Under the pieces are notes generated by a model. The model was not told the origin of the DNA. It did not search any database and saw only the letters and a list, made by a program, of their open reading frames with translations. Below are positions 8,645 through 16,934 of a stretch of DNA of 32,200 bases, piece after piece. A program made the position numbers and the translations under genes. Source of the stretch: JAOPZW01 sp036379935 (GTDB taxonomy: Bacteria > Actinomycetota > Thermoleophilia > Solirubrobacterales > Solirubrobacteraceae); assembly GCA_036379935.1 (NCBI GenBank), contig DASVFT010000058.1, positions 1 through 32,200 of the forward strand, written 5' to 3'. Numbering within the stretch: the stretch's first letter is position 1; every line of letters begins with the position of its first letter.

Positions 8645-8777
8645 GCGTAGTGGCCCGGCCCCCCGAACCTCGCGCGGCGGCGTGACCCTAGCATGGGTCG
8701 TTCTGGCGGAGCGCCGGGCGCGATGTGTTCTTTTCGATGGCAACGGGAAATCTGGGCCGTTAAGGGTCTGGCCTCGG

Positions 8778-8805
8778 TGATCGGCCGGAGCGCCCGGCCC
8801 CTTGA
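8778..8805 (-). promoter_or_regulatory. Candidate sigma-28 (FliA/WhiG)-type promoter of the cell-wall hydrolase
   Basis: On the minus strand, TCAA (8805-8802) is followed by 16 bases and then GCCGATCA (8785-8778). This resembles the FliA/WhiG consensus TAAA-N15/16-GCCGATAA. It would give a leader of roughly 120 bases before ATG 8644. The element sits inside a nested inverted repeat: outer arms 8759-8768 and 8804-8814 (GTTAAGGGTC / GACCCCTTAAC, one bulge), inner arms GGCCGG 8783-8788 and CCGGCC 8794-8799. The match is by eye. Confidence 0.4.
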
Positions 8806-8874
8806 CCCCTTAACAACGTGCCGGCCCGGCGAAACACGCGGCCGTTGCACGCCAATTTTCACGCCAGAGCAGAA

Positions 8875-8895
8875 TAACCCTCTACTTGAGGGTTA
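8875..8895. repeat. Perfect 8-bp inverted repeat in a divergent intergenic region
   Basis: TAACCCTC (8875-8882), a 5-base spacer, then GAGGGTTA (8888-8895). It is AT-richer than its surroundings and lies 41 bp before the start codon of the plus-strand phasin-like gene, just upstream of a TAGATAT hexamer. An operator or a short hairpin is possible. The rest of the 291-bp gap 8645-8935 holds the candidate minus-strand promoter and its nested repeat, and no gene that I can support. Confidence 0.4.
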
Positions 8896-8935
8896 GATAT
8901 GAGCGCTCAGGGCCCTCTCCGGTAGCGTTCCGCGC

Positions 8936-9337
8936 ATGGCCGAGAACTCCCGCCGCGACGGGCTGCGCGACCGCCTCGCCAGACAGGGCGAGGACACCAT
9001 CGGGCGGCTGGCTCAGGAGCTGCTCGAGAACCCGCTGGTCCACGGCGCGATCGCGCGGGCCTTCGAGGCGCGCGAGAAGGCCGCGCAGGCGCAGGAGGTC
9101 GCGTTCGGCGCCCTCAACATCCCCTCGGCCGCCGACCTGGAGCGGCTGACCCGGCGCGTGCGCTCGCTCTCCCAGCGACTGGAGGGCATCGAGGACGGCG
9201 TCGATCGCCTCGACGAGCGTCTGGCGGCGATCCAGGACACGATCGCCAAGGAGCTCGCAGCCGCGCGCACGGCGCCGGCCAAGCGCTCGCCGGCCAAGCG
9301 GGCCGGCGCCGCCAGGCGCGCGCCGCGCGCTACCTAG
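8936..9337 (+). CDS. Small phasin-like coiled-coil protein with Lys/Arg/Ala tail
   Basis: 133 residues. An N-terminal amphipathic helical part (ENPLVHGAIARAFEAREKAAQAQ) is followed by the segment FGALNIPSAADLERLTRRV and a heptad-patterned coiled coil (about 70-105). The tail is a basic Ala/Pro/Lys/Arg run (AKRSPAKRAGAARRAPRA). The 'NIPSAADLERLTRRV..L...L' pattern recalls phasins, the small proteins that coat polyhydroxyalkanoate granules, and basic tails of this kind also occur in nucleoid-binding phasins. No PHA synthase is in the window, so granule association is inference. A TAGCGT box at 8923-8928, seven bases before the ATG, suggests a leaderless transcript. The TAG stop shares CTAG 9334-9337 with the convergent nucleosidase gene. 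Confidence 0.72.
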   Translation: MAENSRRDGLRDRLARQGEDTIGRLAQELLENPLVHGAIARAFEAREKAAQAQEVAFGALNIPSAADLERLTRRVRSLSQRLEGIEDGVDRLDERLAAIQDTIAKELAAARTAPAKRSPAKRAGAARRAPRAT

Positions 9338-9969
9338 CGTCCCGTCGCCACGGGTGCGAGCGCCGCCAGCGCCGCGCGGCCCAGGCGCTCGGCCACCCTC
9401 TCTGCATCGCGAGCGCCCTCGATCGCCACGAGGCAGGCGGCGGGCATCCCCGCGCGGCGGGCGGCGCCCAGGACCGCCGCGCTCTCCATGTCGAAGGCCA
9501 GCGCCTGCGGCCCCGGGTCGGCGTCCGGGAGGTCGACGGAGGCGAGCGTGCCGCGGCGGTCGGCCTCCAGCGCCGCGGCCAGCGTCCGGTCGGGCTCGAC
9601 GTGCGGGCCGAAGCCGAGCGCGCGGCTGACGCCGTCGGCGCCGACCACCGCGGTCGCGGCCAGCAGCTCGCCGGCGCGCAGGGTGCCGTCGATCGCCCAC
9701 GCGCGACCGATCCGGACCGCTCGGCGCAGGCCCAGCGCGTGCAGCTCGCCGACGACGACGGCCGCGCTCGGCCCGCCGATCCCGGTGCTCTGGATCGTCA
9801 GCGGCGCGCCGTCGAGCGCCACGCCCGTGTACCCCCACAGGCCGCGGTGGTGGTTGAACATCCGCGGCGTCTCGTCGAACAGGACGCGCGTGAGGGCCAG
9901 GGCCTGACCGGGGTCGTCGGGCAGCAGCGCGCGCTCGGCGAGCTCGGAGGTCGGGTGCAGATGCGCCAC
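9334..9969 (-). CDS. Nucleoside phosphorylase / nucleosidase (PNP_UDP_1 family)
   Basis: 211 residues from GTG 9969. Family landmarks: STGIGGPSAAVVVGEL (phosphate/ribose-binding glycine loop), VRIGRAWAIDGTLRAGEL, AVVGADGVSRALG, and the ribose-recognition motif FDMESAAVLGAARRAG near residue 165, equivalent to the MES motif of uridine and purine nucleoside phosphorylases. It probably cleaves a nucleoside to base and (phospho)ribose in the cytoplasm; the base preference is not readable, although the spacing resembles uridine phosphorylases. It is somewhat short for the family (about 230-260), mainly in the C-terminal part. A TATCCT box (complement of 9976-9981) lies six bases before the GTG, so the mRNA is probably leaderless. 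It is divergent from the second phasin-like gene with only 31 bp between start codons. Confidence 0.82.
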   Translation of the reverse strand: MAHLHPTSELAERALLPDDPGQALALTRVLFDETPRMFNHHRGLWGYTGVALDGAPLTIQSTGIGGPSAAVVVGELHALGLRRAVRIGRAWAIDGTLRAGELLAATAVVGADGVSRALGFGPHVEPDRTLAAALEADRRGTLASVDLPDADPGPQALAFDMESAAVLGAARRAGMPAACLVAIEGARDAERVAERLGRAALAALAPVATGR

Positions 9970-10000
9970 CGGGCGAGGATAGGCCGCTAGATTTCCTGGC

Positions 10001-10378
10001 GTGCCCAAGAAGGAGCCCGCACCCAAGAAGGACACGGCCAAGAAGCCGGCGAGCAAGAAGCAGCAGAGTCGGGGCGACGTCGTTCGCTCGGCCGCGGCCC
10101 AGGCCATCGAGGCGACCGCCGGCCAGGCCGGCCTCACGCGCGAGCGCGCGCAGCAGCTCGCCGACGAGCTGGCCGGTGCCGCCAACCGCTTCCGCGAGAC
10201 GCTCGAGGAGCTGCGGCCGGCCGGCCACGACGAGCTGCGCGCGCTGCGCGAGCGGGTCGCGGCGCTCGAGGAGCGGCTCGCCGCGCTCGAGGCGCAGGCC
10301 ACGACGACCACGCGCCGGCGCACGACGCCCGCCAAGCGCAGCACCGCCGCGGCGCCGAAGCGCTCTCGCCCGACCTGA
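10001..10378 (+). CDS. Small coiled-coil protein with basic tails, phasin/PhaI-like
   Basis: 125 residues from GTG 10001. The first about 25 residues are a Lys/Pro/Ala-rich basic tail. The core (about 26-100) is helical: DVVRSAAAQAIEATAGQAGLTRERAQQLADELAG, then a clear leucine-heptad coiled coil (ELRALRERVAALEERLAALEAQ). The C-terminus is again basic (TPAKRS, APKRSRP). The 'LTRERAQQLADEL' element followed by a terminal coiled coil recalls PhaI-type phasins and small nucleoid- or granule-associated proteins. It resembles the other phasin-like protein at 8936-9337 in design but not obviously in sequence. A TAGATT box at 9988-9993, seven bases before the GTG, marks a probable leaderless promoter that is back-to-back with that of the nucleosidase gene. 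Confidence 0.68.
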   Translation: MPKKEPAPKKDTAKKPASKKQQSRGDVVRSAAAQAIEATAGQAGLTRERAQQLADELAGAANRFRETLEELRPAGHDELRALRERVAALEERLAALEAQATTTTRRRTTPAKRSTAAAPKRSRPT

Positions 10379-10447
10379 GAGGCGGACCCGCGCGCGGCGG
10401 AACCTCTCCAATGCCGGCGGTGAAGGTTTGAGGCGCGACGTTTGACG

Positions 10448-10477
10448 TTGACAGCCATCGTCGCCGCGGCTTATGAC
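10448..10477 (+). promoter_or_regulatory. Sigma-70 type promoter upstream of tilS
   Basis: TTGACA (10448-10453), an 18-base spacer, then TATGAC (10472-10477). This is the best -35/-10 pair I see in the window. It predicts transcription starting near 10484, which is exactly where the long-range stem of the candidate leader RNA begins. It is the likely promoter of tilS and perhaps of hpt and ftsH. Confidence 0.62.
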
Positions 10478-10483
10478 TTCTGC

Positions 10484-10652
10484 ACCGAGCAAGGCACAAG
10501 GCCGAAGAGTGGGTGGCTCGCCACCCGCAAGGTGCCGCCCTTCACCGGACGAGCGCCATCGGTCGACGTGGCGGGACGATAAGCCCGCGAGCGGCGGGAC
10601 GCTCTTCATCGAGGTCCCGCCGCTGACGTTCTGCGGCGCACGCCTGCCCGGT
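10484..10652 (+). ncRNA. Candidate structured leader or small RNA upstream of tilS
   Basis: No gene is supported between 10379 and 10662. From the predicted start at 10484, the segment can close on itself: 10484-10495 pairs with 10642-10652 (about 10 bp, one mismatch, one bulge). Inside are an 8-bp hairpin with a CTCG loop (10509-10528), a CGCCA/TGGCG stem, a GCGGG/CCCGC stem (10571-10588) and a perfect 11-bp stem (10590-10600 with 10614-10624). The heptamer GCGGGAC occurs twice (10571-10577 and 10594-10600), and either copy can pair with GTCCCGC (10614-10620), so alternative folds are possible. The closing stem ends 10 bases before the tilS start codon. I do not match it to a known riboswitch, 6S, SRP or RNase P RNA core. 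GC-rich DNA makes chance stems common. Confidence 0.35.
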
Positions 10653-10662
10653 CACTCGCACG

Positions 10663-11601
10663 ATGGCTGACGACCTGCTCGCCCGCGTGCGCGCCACCGG
10701 CCTGCTGCCCGCCGGGGCCGACGTGGTCGTCCTGCTGTCCGGCGGCCGCGATTCGGTCTGCCTGCTCGACGTCGCGGTCCAGCTGGGCTGCGCCGTGCGG
10801 GCGCTGCACGTCAACTACGGGCTGCGCGATGGAGCCGACGGTGACGAGGAGCACTGCCGCGTCCTGTGCCAGCGCCTCGGCGTCGACCTCGCCGTGCACC
10901 GCGCCCACCGGCCCGAGGACGCGCCGGGGAACCTCCAGGCGTGGGCGCGCGACGTGCGCTACGCCGCGGCGACGCGCGAGGCCGGCGACGGCCTCGTCGC
11001 CGTCGCGCACACCGCCACCGACCAGGCCGAGACCGTGCTCTACCGGCTGGCCGCCTCGCCCGGGCGCCGGGCGCTGCTGGGGATGGCGCCGCGCACGGGC
11101 AGGCTCGTGCGGCCGCTGCTCGGCGTCACGCGCGCGCAGACCGCCGACTGGTGCCGGGCGCGCGGACTGACATGGCGCGACGATCCCACGAACGAGAGCG
11201 CCGAGTTCGCGCGCGCGCGCGTGCGAGGACGGCTGCTGCCGGCGCTCGAGGCGGTCGATCCGCGCGCCGCCGACAACGTCGTGCGCACGGCGGAGGTCCT
11301 GCGCGAGGAGGCGGCGGTGCTCGACGTCGTCGTCGACACCGCGCTGGCCGGGCGCGATCGCATCGCGGTCGAGCACCTGGCCGCGCTGCCGCCGGCGCTG
11401 GGCCGGCTCGTCGTGCGCCGGCTGGCCGAGTCCGCCACCGGCGAGCTGTGCCCGCGCGCGGCCGCGCGTCTCGGCGACATCCTCGCGGTCGGGGACGACG
11501 GCGCGCTCGACGTCGGCGACGGCGCGCGGGCGATGGTGCAGGCGGGCGTCGTGCGCTTCGTGCCCACGCCGCCGCTCCCCGACCGCGATGTCCTCCTATA
11601 G
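10663..11601 (+). CDS. tilS: tRNA(Ile)-lysidine synthase
   Basis: 312 residues. The enzyme ligates lysine to C34 of the AUA-reading tRNA(Ile) using ATP, so it is normally essential. The PP-loop ATPase signature is LLSGGRDSVCLLD near residue 25 (consensus SGGxDS). It is followed by ALHVNYGLRDGADGDEEHC, the characteristic VAHTATDQAETVLYRL segment, RPLLGVTRAQTADWCRARGL and DPTNES...RARVRGRLLPAL, all typical of TilS. Actinobacterial TilS proteins lack the long C-terminal domains of E. coli, and the length here agrees. ATG 10663 was chosen because the N-terminus then begins just ahead of the first PP-loop strand; no good ribosome-binding site is seen. hpt follows after 11 bases, the conserved actinobacterial order tilS-hpt-ftsH. 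Confidence 0.93.
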   Translation: MADDLLARVRATGLLPAGADVVVLLSGGRDSVCLLDVAVQLGCAVRALHVNYGLRDGADGDEEHCRVLCQRLGVDLAVHRAHRPEDAPGNLQAWARDVRYAAATREAGDGLVAVAHTATDQAETVLYRLAASPGRRALLGMAPRTGRLVRPLLGVTRAQTADWCRARGLTWRDDPTNESAEFARARVRGRLLPALEAVDPRAADNVVRTAEVLREEAAVLDVVVDTALAGRDRIAVEHLAALPPALGRLVVRRLAESATGELCPRAAARLGDILAVGDDGALDVGDGARAMVQAGVVRFVPTPPLPDRDVLL

Positions 11602-11612
11602 TCCCGCGCTCG

Positions 11613-12149
11613 ATGCGCGATCCCCAGATCGGCGAGATCCTCGTCCAGGCCGACGAGCTCAAGGAACGCGTCCGGGCGCTGGGCGAGGCGGTCAACGCGG
11701 AGTACGCCGATCGCGATCTCCTGCTCGTCGGCGTGCTCAAGGGAGCCGTCTTCTTCCTCGCCGATCTCATGCGCCACATCGACATCCCGTGCGAGGTCGA
11801 CTTCATGGCCGTGTCGTCCTACGGCTCGGCCACGGACTCCAGCGGCGTGGTCCGCATCCTCAAGGATCTCGACACGGCGATCGAGGGCCGCCATGTGCTC
11901 ATCGTCGAGGACATCGTGGACTCCGGGCTGACGCTGCAATATCTGTTCCGGAACCTCGGCGCGCGCAATCCGGCCTCGCTGGAGGTGTGCGCACTGCTCA
12001 CCAAGCCGGACCGCCGCAAGGTCGAGCTGCCCATCCGCTTCGTGGGGTTCGAGATCCCCGATCGGTTCGCTATCGGCTACGGGCTCGACTTCGCCGAGCG
12101 CTATCGCAACTTGCCCTATGTCGCGGCGCTGGAGGACAGCGGCGCCTAG
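11613..12149 (+). CDS. hpt: Hypoxanthine phosphoribosyltransferase
   Basis: 178 residues. It salvages hypoxanthine (and often guanine) with PRPP to give IMP/GMP. Diagnostic segments: LLLVGVLKGAVFFLADL (first PRPP loop, residues 36-52), FMAVSSYGSATDSSG (flexible catalytic loop), HVLIVEDIVDSGLTLQYL at 94-111 (the PRPP-binding motif with the two acidic residues), and LPIRFVGFEIPDRFAIGYGLDFAERYRNLPYV near the C-terminus, all standard for bacterial Hpt. ATG 11613 gives the normal length. A TATAGT hexamer at 11597-11602 overlaps the tilS stop and lies 10 bases before the ATG, so hpt may also have its own near-leaderless promoter. Confidence 0.95.
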   Translation: MRDPQIGEILVQADELKERVRALGEAVNAEYADRDLLLVGVLKGAVFFLADLMRHIDIPCEVDFMAVSSYGSATDSSGVVRILKDLDTAIEGRHVLIVEDIVDSGLTLQYLFRNLGARNPASLEVCALLTKPDRRKVELPIRFVGFEIPDRFAIGYGLDFAERYRNLPYVAALEDSGA

Positions 12150-12158
12150 CGACGGTGC

Positions 12159-12197
12159 GCCCGCGGGGCATCCGCACACCGCCCGCGGGGCATCCGC
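12159..12197 (+). repeat. 17-bp direct repeat, two copies, upstream of ftsH
   Basis: The sequence GCCCGCGGGGCATCCGC occurs at 12159-12175 and 12181-12197, a 22-bp period. It lies just after the hpt stop codon in the 158-bp gap before ftsH. The period is close to two helical turns, so paired regulator sites are possible, but a replication-slippage duplication is equally likely. Nothing else is evident in the gap. Confidence 0.55.
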
Positions 12198-12307
12198 GCA
12201 CCCCTTCGCGCGCGTACAGCCGGCAAGGACATCGCAGACCCCCTGGTACGCTTGGCTGCCCGGACGCGCTCTCACGTTGCGCGTCGCGGACGCCGATCTA
12301 AGCCTTC

Positions 12308-14296
<1,989 letters not shown>

Positions 14297-14297
14297 C

Positions 14298-14313
14298 GGG
14301 CGCCTCGTCGCCC
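14298..14313 (+). terminator. Weak hairpin after ftsH, possible terminator
   Basis: GGGCG (14298-14302) and CGCCC (14309-14313) can form a 5-bp stem with a 6-base loop, starting two bases after the ftsH stop codon. There is no T-run after it, so it is at best a factor-dependent or weak terminator. Beyond it, 14314-14478 holds no gene that I can support. Confidence 0.25.
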
Positions 14314-14478
14314 CTGGCGGCGTCCTCGGGGTCGGGCCGTGCAAAGCGCTGTCCCGGCCCCTGCGTCCTGCCAGGGACGACGATCCGCGCGTCATGCGAG
14401 CTCAGGCGAGCGTTCGGTGGCTCGACGGTGAGCCACCGACGCCCCCGGACGGGCCTGACGCGGTGGCATCATCCCGCG

Positions 14479-14778
14479 ATGGCCGTGCTGGTCGACCCGC
14501 TGCGCGAGTACCCCGACGCCGGGCTGCGCTGGACGCACTGGTGCCACATGGTCAGCGACGCTGGCTTCGACGAGCTGCACGCCTTCGCCGCGCGGCTGGG
14601 CGTCCCGCGGCGGGGCTTCCAGGGCGATCACTACGACCTGCCTCCGCCGGTGCGGGCGCGAGCGGTCGAGCTGGGCGCGGTGGAGGTCGACACGGGTGAG
14701 CTGGTGCTGCGGATGGCCGGTCCCCGCGGTGACCGGGCGCGCTCGCGCCGCTCGCGGCGCCCCACCGCTCGCGCCTGA
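14479..14778 (+). CDS. DUF4031 domain-containing protein
   Basis: 99 residues. The pattern matches the small DUF4031 family of unknown function: an N-terminal MAVLVDPLREYP strand with an acidic residue, WCHMVSDAGFDELHAFAARLGVPRRGFQGDHYDL with the conserved His/Asp/Tyr set (CHM, HYD), then a short helix and an Arg-rich tail. No catalytic role is established for the family; the conserved His and Asp could bind metal or nucleotide, which is inference. ATG 14479 is the only start that places these motifs at their usual distance from the N-terminus. The last codons and the stop are part of a short tandem duplication (14757-14804), so the Arg-rich C-terminus may be recently altered. Confidence 0.78.
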   Translation: MAVLVDPLREYPDAGLRWTHWCHMVSDAGFDELHAFAARLGVPRRGFQGDHYDLPPPVRARAVELGAVEVDTGELVLRMAGPRGDRARSRRSRRPTARA

Positions 14779-14804
14779 CGCGCCCCACCGCTCACGCGCC
14801 TGAC
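14757..14804 (+). repeat. Imperfect 23/25-bp tandem duplication across a stop codon
   Basis: Copy 1 is 14757-14779 and copy 2 is 14780-14804. They are identical except for a 2-base AC insertion in copy 2. Each copy contains GCGCCCCACCGCTC and GCGCCTGAC. The TGA in copy 1 is the stop codon of the DUF4031 gene, and copy 2 lies just after it. Confidence 0.6.
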
Positions 14805-14895
14805 GCCCCCCGCCCCCGCAGCGCGCAGAGCGCCAACGCGCCAGAAGTGACCACTCGACGCCTGCTGCACAGCCAAATCAAGCCAAGTGGTTCAG

Positions 14896-14913
14896 GATTG
14901 GTATTGACCAATC
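14896..14913. promoter_or_regulatory. GntR/NagR-type operator overlapping the gntR promoter
   Basis: A perfect palindrome: GATTGGT (14896-14902), ATTG, ACCAATC (14907-14913). It fits the TGGT-N4-ACCA core bound by DasR/NagR (YvoA) regulators. A promoter for the GntR gene can be read through it: TTGACC (14904-14909), a 17-base spacer, TACCTT (14927-14932). A bound regulator would cover the -35 box, which implies autorepression. Confidence 0.7.
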
Positions 14914-14964
14914 GAACATGGCGGGGTACCTTGCCGCTCGCTCCGCCAGGGGCCGGAGAGAGAA

Positions 14965-15708
14965 ATGGTGGCAAGTGGTGTAGACCAAAACGGCGGTGGA
15001 TCGAAGCAGGAGCTCGTCCGCGACGCCCTGCTCGACCTCGTCGGCGGGCTTCGGGTCGGCGCCGCCATCCCGCCCGAGCGGCGGCTGGCGGCCGACCTCG
15101 GCGTGTCGCGGCCGACGCTGCGGGCGGCGATCGAGGAGCTCGTCCGCGAAGGGCTGCTGCTGCGCCGCCACGGGTCGGGCACGTACGTCGCCGAGCCCAA
15201 GATCGCCCTGCCGCTGACCATGACCTCGTTCTCCGAGGACATGCGCCAGCGGGGCATGCGTCCGGGCAGCCACATCCTCTCCTTCGAGGAGCAGAGCGCC
15301 GGGGCCAAGCTCGGGGCGCGCCTGCGCGTCTCGCCCGCCGACCGCCTGTGGGCGATTCGCCGTCTGCGCCTGGCCGACGACGAGACGATGGCCATCGAGT
15401 TCCTGCACGTCCCGCAGCGCATCGCGCCCGGACTCACGCAGCGCGACCTCGAGGGCCAGTCGTTCTACGACCTGCTCGCGCGCCGCTACGACACCGTCGT
15501 GGTGGCCGGGACGCAGACCATCGAGCCGACCGTGACCAACGACGAGGAGGCTGAGGTGCTGGGCGTGCCGGTGCACGCTCCGGCCTTCCTCTTCGAGCGA
15601 ACGAGCACGAGCGAGCGAGGGGAGGTGGTGGAGTTCGTCCGGTCGATCTATCGGGGTGACCGTTACCGGCTCGTGACGGAGCTCCGGCCAGCTTTGGGCT
15701 CGCGGTAG
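14965..15708 (+). CDS. GntR family (HutC/UTRA) transcriptional regulator of amino-sugar catabolism
   Basis: 247 residues. An N-terminal winged helix carries the GntR signature (LRVGAAIPPERRLAADLGVS, then RPTLRAAIEELVREGLL, about 28-67, followed by RHGSGTYV). A UTRA effector domain begins near residue 85 (TMTSFSEDMRQRGMRPGS) with the typical RLWAIRRLRLADDETMAIEFLHVP and ...VEFVRSIYRGDRYRLV elements. UTRA regulators of the DasR/NagR branch sense glucosamine- or N-acetylglucosamine-6-phosphate, and this gene is followed by nagA and a glucosamine-6-phosphate deaminase-type gene, which supports that effector. ATG 14965 has a GGAGAG site about six bases upstream. One operator lies over the promoter and a second one over the first codons. 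About 100 bases separate it from nagA. Confidence 0.88.
   Translation: MVASGVDQNGGGSKQELVRDALLDLVGGLRVGAAIPPERRLAADLGVSRPTLRAAIEELVREGLLLRRHGSGTYVAEPKIALPLTMTSFSEDMRQRGMRPGSHILSFEEQSAGAKLGARLRVSPADRLWAIRRLRLADDETMAIEFLHVPQRIAPGLTQRDLEGQSFYDLLARRYDTVVVAGTQTIEPTVTNDEEAEVLGVPVHAPAFLFERTSTSERGEVVEFVRSIYRGDRYRLVTELRPALGSR
14974..14989. promoter_or_regulatory. Second DasR-like operator inside the start of gntR
   Basis: AGTGGTGTAGACCAAA: TGGT (14976-14979), GTAG, ACCA (14984-14987). It is close to the DasR-responsive element core TGGTCTAGACCA. It lies within codons 4-9 of the GntR gene, about 77 bp from the centre of the first operator, so a roadblock or looped autoregulation is possible. Confidence 0.6.
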
Positions 15709-15809
15709 CGCAGACACAGAGGGGAAGAGGGTCGTCGTGTCGGGGACGGCCGTATCCGATGCCCGGCCGCCGAGCGCGGCGGGGCACGAGGAGGAGAAGT
15801 GAGGAGCCA

Positions 15810-16900
15810 ATGAGGCTCGGCGTCGGAGCCGCGCTCGTCGACGGGCGGCTGCTGCCGGGCGATGTCGAGATCCACGGCGGCGTCGTGACCGCGCTCGCGG
15901 TGGGCGGCGGTGGCGGATCGCTGATCGCGGCCCCCGGGTTCGTCGACCTGCAGGCCAACGGCTTTGCCGGCGTCGACTTCCGCGACGCGGACGCTGACGG
16001 CTATCGGCGCGCCGGTGAGGCCCTTCTCGCCACGGGCGTGACCGCCTTTCAGCCGACGTTCATCACCGCGCCGGAGGTCGACCTCGCCGCGGCCCTGGCG
16101 GCCATGCGCGCCGAGCGTGCGGGCCGCGCATCCTCGGCGCGCACCTCGAGGGACCGTTCCTGTCGCCCCGGCGGCTGGGCGCGCACGACGCCGAGGGCTG
16201 TCGCGCGCCCGACCTCGCGCTGCTGCGCCGGCTGCTCGACGCCGGACCGGTGAGCCAGATGACGCTGGCGCCCGAGCTGCACGGCGCGTTCGAGCTCATC
16301 GACGAGCTCGTCGGGCGCGGCGTGACCGTCTCGTGCGGGCACTCCGATGCGACGGCGGCCGAGGCGCACCTGGCCTTCGACCGCGGAGCGTGCACGGTGA
16401 CGCACCTGTTCAACGCGATGCGCCCGAGCGTCCCGCGCGATCCCGGCATCGCGATGGCGGCGCTGGCGCGCACCGACGTGACCGTGCAGGTCATCGTCGA
16501 CGGCCACCATCTGGCCTCCGAGACCGTGCTCGTCGCGTGGCAGGCCGCGGCCGGGCGCTTCGCGCTCGTCTCCGACGCGGTCGAGGCCGCGGGGATGGGC
16601 GACGGCCGCTACGTGCTGGTGGGGACGGAGGTCGTCGCCGAGGGCGGTGTCGTGCGCCGCGCCGACGGGACGCTGGCCGGCAGCACGCTGACCATGGACC
16701 AGGCGGTGCGCAACCTGCACGGCCTGGGCGTCGAGCTCGAGGACGCCCTCGCGGCGGCAAGCACCGTGCCGGCCCGGATCGTCGGGCGCGAGGACCTCGG
16801 TCGCCTGGCCGTCGGCGCGCCGGCCGACGTCGTCGTCCTCGACGACCGCCTCGAGGTCCAGCGGGTGCTGGTGGAGGGAGGGGCGCATGTCGCCGGCTAG
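15810..16900 (+). pseudogene. nagA: N-acetylglucosamine-6-phosphate deacetylase, interrupted by a -1 frameshift
   Basis: The enzyme removes acetate from GlcNAc-6-P. The N-terminal part (15810 to about 16120; APGFVDLQANGFAGVDF, then TAFQPTFI) is in one frame. From about 16121 the match continues one frame away: GPRILGAHLEGPFLSPRRLG, SCGHSDAT, VTHLFNAM and the catalytic Asp in VSDAVEAAG, ending in HVAG at TAG 16900. Restoring one base, most simply a fourth G in the GGG run at 16121-16123, gives 363 residues, the normal family length, with all metal-binding residues (HLEGP, GHS, THLFN) intact. So this is either a one-base sequencing error or a very recent mutation. It is followed by the SIS-domain deaminase gene and preceded by its regulator, the classical nag arrangement. 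Confidence 0.85.
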
Positions 16901-16934
16901 GGGTGCCCGAGGCGGCCACATGGAGGAGGCGCGC

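Noticed and set aside
8645..8880. A c-di-AMP (ydaO) riboswitch before the wall hydrolase
   Set aside because: Such riboswitches often precede actinobacterial wall hydrolases, but the conserved core blocks are absent on the minus strand here.
8693..8896. 67-codon plus-strand frame in the gap before the phasin-like gene
   Set aside because: No family similarity and no start signal; it lies over the minus-strand promoter and leader of the wall hydrolase.
10484..10652. SRP RNA, RNase P RNA, tmRNA or c-di-GMP riboswitch at this locus
   Set aside because: None of the conserved core sequences of these RNAs can be found in the segment; it is kept only as an unassigned structured candidate.
10473..10670. 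65-codon open frame upstream of tilS
   Set aside because: It begins inside the -10 box of the promoter, has no ribosome-binding site or recognisable domain, and overlaps the stable stem-loops.
12150..12307. A standard promoter directly before ftsH
   Set aside because: A TACGCT hexamer at 12247 exists, but no acceptable -35 and no start-proximal -10 were found; ftsH may be read from upstream.
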